Assembly: GCA_963170055.1 (NCBI GenBank)
Contig: CAUJGJ010000001.1
Coordinates: 760,001-824,000 of the forward strand
Source of the DNA: Halisarca cf. caerulea
Lineage: Eukaryota > Porifera > Demospongiae > Chondrillida > Halisarcidae
Direction: 5' to 3'
Length of the DNA stretch: 64,000 nt
The notes under the pieces were generated by a model that did no database searches, was not told the DNA's origin, and saw nothing but the letters and a program-made list of their open reading frames with translations. Below are positions 12,801-21,800 of this stretch, piece after piece (position 1 is the stretch's first letter; each line of letters opens with the position of its first letter). A program made the position numbers and the translations under genes.

Positions 12801-15800
12801 AATGTAAGTTGAAAGATTGCTTTTAATGCTGACTAGGTCTACTTTTGTTGGTAGAAACAACTCAGCATTGATTTTCAATGGTCTTTCAGGAGCTTTGTCA
12901 TCCATTTTTGCCAAATACACTCGATCTTTAACAGCATAGTAGTGGAAAAAGTGAAATGAACGTGTTTGTTTCTCAAATGTCAGATGTCTTCTACGAAAAT
13001 TTTTGTCCAAATTGTCCCCGATGATCTTGAAACCATTCCAGGGTATCAGCGTCTGTTCCATATTGGATGGGGAGCCAGTGACAGTAATTGGCGACTATTC
13101 AATTGAAGGGCTCATTGTCATGCCTGCGTGAACCGGTGTGCTTTGTATGGGTAAGATATGTAAGCCATCATCTCTCTATTAGGTGTTCCGAGTGGCAAAA
13201 TTTGTTGCACAGGGCTGCTTTGTTGAGTGAGAAGAGACGATTCTGGGATTGTTACAGATAAATCTGTCTGCATGCATGCAAGTAGTGTTTGTGAAGTATA
13301 TTCAGTAGTTCTTGTAATTCATATAAGATGCATGCGTTTGTCATATTGACTTACTGCTTCATTGGATTACAGACTGGTTAGGAGTCCTGAATAATCCATG
13401 TCGCTAATGACACAGAACGAAATATCCATTCTTGCTCTTAATTTTCTTGAAATGCCTAAAACAATATTCTGGTTGCTCTATTACAATATTATAATATTAA
13501 TGTAATTATATTACAAGGTATAATAGATTCAATTTGGAAACTCTTAAGCACACACCTGGATTACTTCCTTTAGTACAGTAGTAATGGACTTCTGCCAGTC
13601 TAAAACACCTTTGTCATGTTCACTAGCAAGGTTATCCAAGCACAATCTCAGTGTTGGAGGGATACAGTTAGCATGAAAGGATTCAGTAATTCTAATGTCT
13701 GAAAAGGTTAAGAGATGTGTTCATATATACCAGAGTGTAGGCCATGATCTTGTGTGCATGTGATATTATTTCATTGGTGATCATGCATGCATGAACATAC
13801 CTGTTTTGTAACATGACCTGCATACAAGACTACTGAAATCAGCTGCTGTAAAATATTCAGTTGTTTATTTCTGGCTTTAGCTATCATAGTCACAATCAAA
13901 CAAATGCAAGGCATGAGGGTATCCTTCTTGTGTTTAGGCATCACTGATTCCAGAAAGGCAAGGAGCATGGGGGCTGTCCCAGTAATGTCAGTCAGAATAC
14001 CTGTCCAGCTGAACTCCTGAATCTGTTTTAAATCATGTACATTACGTAGATCACTCAGTGTGGCAGGGGAGCTAGTATAAGTAATCTCATTGTCAGATAT
14101 CAGTCGTCCTACACTTCTGGCAACTGCCAGACCAGTGTCTTTGTCAGACATGAGATCTTTTATGGCCAATTCAACATTTGCACGAGACAAATGCTTGATG
14201 GCATACCTAAGTGTAGCAGTATTTGGTTTGTAATGTTTAGTACGTGCCAGCCCTACAGAAACCTACAAATTGACAAGTATATAGTGTGTCACATCAATTA
14301 TACCATGCATGCATGGCTATATATATATGCCCACTATATAGACTTACTACTACTTCTGGTGAGGTGCCAGGATCCAACTTGAGTCTTTTTGGCAGTAGCG
14401 TTTTTGGCAGTCTAACTGGTGGTTGTGTTGCTGGCACCCTTGCTGTTTCCAATTCAGCAGTATTAGCTGTGCATAATGTATCTACCTTCGCAATCATCTT
14501 CTTCTGAAGAGCCTGGATTTGTGAATGTAATTTCACCCACTTGGTTACGTCCTCCTAGCAGACTTTACATATATACTTTTCCTCCTTGGGTAATCTATCA
14601 ATGGCATCTTCAATGTCATAACTGACATTTTCGTCTTCACAAAATTGGTTTAAATACCTCAAGTACACTCCCCCTGCACTATTCTTTGCCAATATCTTTC
14701 AGTTCCTTTTCCAATCCAGATGCAAACTGCAATTTCCAACTATTCTACATAAGAAGCACTAGCTATATGTAGCCTATATAATATATAGCTACCTGTTATT
14801 GTTATACCTGCATGCAGTGTTGGGGATCAGAGTGGAATAGGAGGTTGGTGATTTGTTCCAATTGACAGCTGCAAGCTGTGGTACAGTAACAATTATCTTC
14901 AGTACCCATGCATGCACAATTAATACCCATGCATTATTTATCACAATAACCAAGGGGGTACGTAGTGGCAACAGCCAGAGTCCTGCAGGTTAGCACCACT
15001 TGGAGACATGTGTACGTGCATTGTAGCAAGGTTATAAAATATACGTACATGTACATTCAACACTCCTGCTATCTATAGCTATAGATAGAAAGATAAATCA
15101 ATTCATGCATTATTATACTAGATCGATGCATGATTTGTGTGACAGTACATATAGCTTTGCCAGACTATATTGTTCATGATTCAATACTGTTCAATTTGAC
15201 ACATTGACCACATTTACATTTTAACATGCAAATGTCACAGCATCTACACTCGCTTATCGGTCTCTTGCCTGCTGTTTGCAGTGCAACTTCAAATAGTATT
15301 AAATTTTTTCTTCTGCGTCTATCTTCTGCTTTCACGTACTGTTTCATGTCCTTGTTAGTAGGAGCACTGGTTGGTGTATGTATACAAAGAGCCGTGGCTT
15401 GCTGTCCATTTCTTCCGCTTCGTCCGATCTCTTGTATGTAGCCTTCTATGGTTTGTGATGGACTAAAGTGTATCACTTGGTTGATATTGGGACAATCCAG
15501 TCCCATACCGAATGCTTCAGTGCAAAAGATGATTCGGGTGGTGCTATCATCCTCGATGAAATGCTTCACGACCATTTCCTTTATCTGTGGACTGTTTTCA
15601 GCCATATATACTTCTGCAAACCTATATATAGGTATAAGGAAATTGTATTGCTATTCCCACGATTTGTATTGCCATTTATGCACTATGCTTATACCTTGTT
15701 CCAGGGATGTTTGTAGGTAATCCACATGGATTTGTGAATTCTTCACCAAGTAGTTCCTCCATTAGCGTGAACAAGAGCCCACAGTCTTCACACCTGTAAA

Positions 15801-18800
15801 AATTACAATGCATTCAATTTGATAAAAGCCGGGCATGATTTTAACCTTGTAACTATACTGATATTATGATGATTATAATATGTTATTGCTATTATAATAT
15901 TAATTTTGAACAATTCTTTCTGGATCTGATGCGCACCTTCGGCAAAAGACAAGTGTCTTAGGGTACTTTACTCCCAATCGTTTGACACCATTAGCCAATA
16001 GTTTGGCAAGATCCTGCTTGCTGACTTGGGGCAATACACATAGGAAAATGTTCGGCTTGTCTGGTGATTCCTCAACTTCTACAGCAGTACTCATATGTAA
16101 ATACTTCAGAATTGTTGATTTTGTGTTGAGTGATGCTGTTGCTGTCATTGCAATAAATCTAACACTTGGCTGAACTAAGCTCCGCAGCACAGTCAATTTC
16201 CTATACTCTGGTCGGAAATCCATTCCCCTTAGAGAAATTAGTAGAAATGTACCAAGATTGTAAAGAAATTCAATCTTGATTTATTTGTATACTATCATGT
16301 CATCTTCATCCTCCATTTAAGGATATATTAATGTTCCACATGCATGCATGTACATCTTACCATTTAGAAATGCAATGTGCCTCGTCCACTATTATTGCTA
16401 CAAGAGAATCTTTATAAACTTTGCTCATCAACATGGACCTAACCACTTGGTTGTTTAGCAAAGTTTCTGGAGTGGTTAGAATACATTGGAGTTTACCAGA
16501 AGTGGCCACAGCAAGAACATTCCGATCTTCTTGTGCAGATCCCAGGTAATCTGCTGACAATCCCATATCACACAGCCTTCTACGTAGGTCCATCATTAGC
16601 GATATCAAAGGACAAACACAAAGAACATTGATCCTTTATTACCGTGGAGCGCGTCAAAAGCGCCAGGAAGAACAGCGGTGATAAGAGTCTTTCAGTAGCC
16701 TGTAGGCAAACAAACAGAAGCATCTTTACCACCAAGAACAGCGACAGCTGCCTCTTCTTACTTCTCTTTCAGGACGGTAAAGCTTGTCTTTAAATTGCGA
16801 AAGGATTTACAAAGTGCCACACTGAGCGCATCAGACGCCGCCATTTCTCAATTTATTACGTAACAAAATATGTACGTATCTAATTTAGATTTGACACATC
16901 TATCACTTAACTCAACTCTGCCTCCTGTGCATTGCTTATGGGGCATGTTTTTCCCAGACCCTATTTCGCCGAGTGTGCAGTAAAAATGGCGGATCATAAT
17001 AAACGAGGCGAAACAGGGTCTGGTTGACGAGACTAATACTTAATTGATCATGAAGCAACAGTGACACACTACAAACAGTATACATAGATACTACATTACA
17101 GCAGTGAAATGGCCACAAATGCTAAGGGCCTGTTTGTCTGGTCCTGCAAGGCATTTTGAAGAAGGTTTCAAACATATATCCTTTAGTTGCATGAAGGTCC
17201 TTTCTGGGAGCACATGCACTGCATGACGTCTGCCCCTGTGTCAATTTTGAAGCTAAAGGGTAACTCACTGCAGCTTCTCAGACAAAACGGAATCCTGCAG
17301 GCCTACTACTAACCGGTCTCGGATCATTTGATCTTGTAAAGTGCCATATTCACAGTGCTTGGCCAGAGTGTGCAGGGCAGTGATGAAGGTATCTACTGAT
17401 TTTCCTTCCTCCTGCTTTCGCTGGGTTAATTTTGCTCTTTTGTAAATCAGGTTGCGCTTCTTTATCAAGTGATTCTGGAAAGCCTCCTTGACAGAGTTGT
17501 ACTTGGTTTTCTGGTCTTCTTCTAGTCCAAAGGAGCTGAGAATGTCATCTGCCTCACTCCCATTGTGTAAATCAGTGTGTTAACTTGGCCATTTTCACTC
17601 TTTGCACTTCCTGATGCCTCTCTGAAATGTTCAAATCGCCTGATCCGCTTTGGCCAGTTCAGGAGTTGATATGTAGTATGATTCCGCTATACTTGGAGTA
17701 GTTGGGCTTGGTTCGTGGCCTCCATGTGTTATAAAGTAATTTTTGATATGACAACAAAAGAAATAGTCTCTTAAGAAAAAGAACTAGTATCCCACTTCTG
17801 ACACCATGTGGAAGTCGAACATTGCTAAGATCTATAACTCTAGCTTAGCACATGTTCACTTTCTACTTCAAGACATTGTAATCAACAACATAGAACCTAC
17901 GTAATTATAAAACAGTAAACACAGTATTCATGCATAGTACACTGCTACTATAGCCTGTGTAAGCCAAAGAACGAACAAAAAAGTCATTTGCTAAGGCAGA
18001 AACGAAGCTCTTTCCATTCACCGTACTTTGAGGCTTTAATGAGTCAAATTGCTACCTAGCAAGTGTATTAGGACACGAACTTGTACCTTACCCTCGAAAT
18101 GATGATCGTGCATATGGAATTTGGCAATGTCCTCGGTTTAACTGTAAATCGACTATTTTTATTGTTTGGCATACAAAATTGCCATTTTGGGAGTTGTGGC
18201 GCAGTGGAAGAACAAAATTTCTGAAACCTCAGAAACCCCCCTCCATACGCCCCTGTGTATAAAGCAAGCACGCTATGATTATATTCATGGTATGATAATG
18301 GTATACATAGCTTACTACAAATGGCAGCTGACCCGCCACCTTAATGTAAATAATAATGGTTACATTGGGAGGGATTTTTCAATCATGAAATCTATCATTC
18401 TGCTTTCCATATAGCAAGAAAATACTTGAGCAGTATTATTACCAGAATACTCCTAGAGGCCATGACACTATAGGAATGATTGTCATAGACAAAAATGGCA
18501 ATATGGCAGCTGGTACTACAACCAATGGAGCATCACACAAGATTCCAGGGTGATTTGCTGTTTGTTTGTAGTTTTCATATTAGTGTATTTCCATCAGTAG
18601 TTGCTTTGAAATCAATGCTCATATCTACAATACATTATACATTCAGTATTTTGGGTTCAATAATGGCACAGTCAAGCTGATCACATGCATGTATCCTCAC
18701 TTGTTGACACCAATATGTGACTAATACACCCATATTCAACTGTAGCTTACAAGTAATTGTTTTAGAGCTTAGGAATTGATCTACAATCTCATACTTTAGC

Positions 18801-21800
18801 CATGCCATCTCACTTCCCATTTCTAAGTGCATACGTACTTTATGTACATATATTTCCTTATGTTTGCTGTAATAAGTGCGTTTTTATGTTCCTTTACTAC
18901 CCATTATCTTGTTGCTGGGCTCACTATTAGTGCTAGTTGGATTAACATCACCTGATACTTCCACAAACAACTTCACCTTTTAATCGAGTCTCATCTTTTC
19001 AAAAGTAGGTATATACAAGTATGTATATGTCTTTGAGTGCTTGCTACATGGATGATGACTTTTGAGGATGTAGCTGGGTTGTGACTGGTATTTCTGATTG
19101 AAGTCACATGTGTGGTGCCAACAAGTGAGAAATGCATCATGTGATCAGCTTGACTGTGCCATTAAGGTGGCGGGTCGGTCCGCCCACGCAATTTTCGTAA
19201 AAACTTGAGCTGTTATATCAATCTTGCTAAACGATATTAGTGCCACTATTCTTATTCATCTTACTGAGTTAATTATTAAACCTGTGCAGGCCGAAGAATA
19301 AATTAAAATAGTCATTCACTGCAGCAGAAACGAAGCTCCTTCCATTCGGCGTACTTTGACACTTTATTGAGTCAAATTGCAACGTAACAAGTGCATTTGG
19401 ACACAAACTTGTAGCTTACCCTCGTATTTCAGATCGTATGTATGGAATTTGGGAATCTCCTCGGTTTAACAGAAAATCAACTATTTTGCGTTGCTGCGGG
19501 TACAAATGGCCATTTAGGCATAGTATAGGTGTCGTGGCACAGTGGAAGAACAAAATTTCCGCAAATCCATACATACAATCATTCACCATACTTAGATGAA
19601 CGCTCAGTCGAATTTTGACGATAACACTGGGCTTCATGCAGGAATAAAGTGTCAAAAATGGTACAACGATGGTCAAGTATACTGTAAGCGCTCTATAATT
19701 ATATTCATGGCCTGATAATTATATTCATAGCTGCTGCAAATGGCGGCTGACCCACCACCTTAATGAACCCCGAACACTGGATGAATGAATTTTTTTCGCT
19801 CAAATACCTACTGAAAAATACTCTGATTCAGCCAAAAGAGGTCAAACTTATCATTGTAGATGCATTTTAATCCATCTATCAATGAGCCGAATTATAAAAA
19901 TACAAGCAAATGAAATTCCTTTCATTACTATTTATAGTGGTTAAACTTGTATGCATTACTTGTAGCTTTACTTTGTATGCCTAGACGTGTAGGTGATTCA
20001 CCAATTGCTGGAGCTGGTGCCTATGTTGACAATAATGTTGGAGGAGCTGCATGTACTGGGGATGGTGATGTGATGATGCGTTTTCTTCCTAGTTATCAAG
20101 CTGTTGAATATATGCGCAATGGTTTGCCACCCAAGGTTGCTGCAGACAATTCATTGAGACGCATCCTAACATATTATCCTTCTTTTCATGGTGGTATCAT
20201 AGTGATAAATAAAACAGGACATTATGGTAAGTGGACTTGACTAATATAACTGTTTGCCATGTGTACACAGGTGTATTTTGCATGTGCCATATGTGTACAC
20301 ATATGTGATTGTATTTAAGAAAGGGAGGGGGGGGCTTGTTTACACATTTGTGCAATTTGTCAGAACAATCAACAGGGTGAAGATTTTTTTTCATTTTTAC
20401 CCTTTAAATCACTCTAATTTGTTCACACATTATTATTCAAATTATGAACAATTGTGATACGAAAGGAATGGGCCTTATATTCAGGATTATTCCCAGTGTG
20501 GGGCTTGACCACCACACAATGGGTTCCTGGCAAGACAAATTATGACCAAGCCTCGGATACAAGATTTTAGAGTAAAACCAAAAGATTGGCATGGACTACT
20601 CTCGTGGCAAGGCTGAAAAGGAGCAACATTATACACAACCAAAAAGAACAGTTCAAACGTCATGGAGGCAGCGGTGCTAAATTTGTAGGGGGTCCCCAGT
20701 CCCACCACCATCCTTTGTGTTTCTGCTTCAATCAAAATGCTGCCCCATTTCTTGGTCACTGGTCTTTATCTTTCTATTCAGTGGCTATGGTGTTCTTAGT
20801 ACTCCCGTTTACATCTCTTCCTACTCAGATGCCACATGGTATCAGGTATCCAGGGTTCATATAGAGAAATGGGCGAGGAGGGGGGAGGGGGTAAAATAAT
20901 ACTTACGAAAAAAGGGGGGAAGGGAGTGTGCACGATAGCGTGCCTTCCAGGGGGGGTCTAGGAGCATGCTCTCCCATAGTTTTTTGAAATTTTATACCCT
21001 TTGAGATTGTTTCTGGTGCATTTTCAGAGTCAATTATGGTTCTCAAATGATATGGTGAGATACCCAGATTTTTTGGGCTAATCTGACACTGAACACCTAG
21101 CAGGGTTCTATCTAGGATTAACTTGTTGGGGGGGGAGCTTCAGTATTACAGTTCATGTCAGTCGCACGGTCACGGTCAACTACACGGTCAAGACATGACC
21201 GTGTAGTTTTATACGTACGTACATGATATCCTAGAAGTCTATAAGACACATGCAATGCAGTGATGTAAGGAGGTGCAGATATGTATGTGGGATCGTACAT
21301 ATATAACTAGGGGGTACATATAATATAACTAGGGGGGTCTGAGGGTATGGTCCTCCAGGGAAAATTTGAGTTTTTAAGTTGTATAAGGTGGTATCTGAGG
21401 CCATTTTGGACCATTCAAGGTTGATTTTAACACTCAAGTTGGGCCTTCTCTAAAGCAATTTGCACTACAGTTTGAATTTTGTTGGGGGTGGAAGCTGGAG
21501 AGTTTGGGGTGAAAGCTTTCCCCCCACTTGACAGAACCTTGCCAAGGTACTTTGGAGAATTACACATCTATAACACCTACACTTATTAGACTTATTACAC
21601 TTATTGGGGGGTGCTGGTGGCTCAGTAGGTTAGCACTTGAAGTTAAGCAGAGAGCAGAGGGCACCATCCCACCTGTGTGCCATGCATTTGGCGTTTTTTT
21701 CCCTGCACCCCCTGCCATCAGCTTGGGAATGGAAGAGAACATGACCTACTGCAGCCACCGAACAAATTCTAATTTGATTTAATGTGATTGTGTGTGTGAG

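Larger units (their letters stand above)
10186..17034 (-). mobile_element. Helicase-encoding DNA transposon with long inverted repeats and 11-bp target duplication
   Basis: A 6849-bp element bounded by 108-bp terminal inverted repeats with two mismatches (10186-10293 and 16927-17034; outermost bases AGTCTCGTCAACCAGACCC). It is flanked on both sides by AATACTTAATT (10175-10185 and 17035-17045), an exact 11-bp target duplication. Inside, both genes lie on the minus strand: a RecQ-type helicase next to the right repeat and a DUF6589-like protein downstream. Both are spliced and both are decayed. Long inverted repeats and a duplication of this length resemble Mutator-type elements, but no Mutator transposase is seen. 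Helitrons are excluded because they lack inverted repeats and target duplication. The superfamily is unassigned. Confidence 0.88.
1909..17952 (-). mobile_element. Ty3/gypsy LTR retrotransposon, full span including nested insertions
   Basis: Reading the minus strand from the right: 5' LTR (17807-17952), primer binding site, gag and protease remnants (about 17085-17755), then pol with RT, RNase H and integrase (9647 down to 6319), a purine-rich tract, and a 3' LTR. The 3' LTR is broken into 1909-1980, about 5563-5630 and 6226-6232. The element is flanked by GCCTG at 1904-1908 and 17953-17957, a 5-bp target duplication inside another element. The aligned 72 bp of the two LTRs differ at about 7 sites, so the insertion is old. 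Only about 4-5 kb of the 16 kb is gypsy sequence; the rest is later insertions. Confidence 0.85.

Noticed and set aside
15174..16844. Helicase as part of a Helitron or as a host RecQ gene
   Set aside because: It lies between exact inverted repeats with a target duplication, is RecQ-type rather than Pif1-type, and is a pseudogene.
20487..20870. Open frames in the last AGA intron as a gene
   Set aside because: Overlapping frames on both strands without motifs, splice support or similarity I recognise.
21607..21680. A genuine tRNA gene
   Set aside because: Only the A box is credible. There is no B box or cloverleaf, and the triplet tail fits a SINE.
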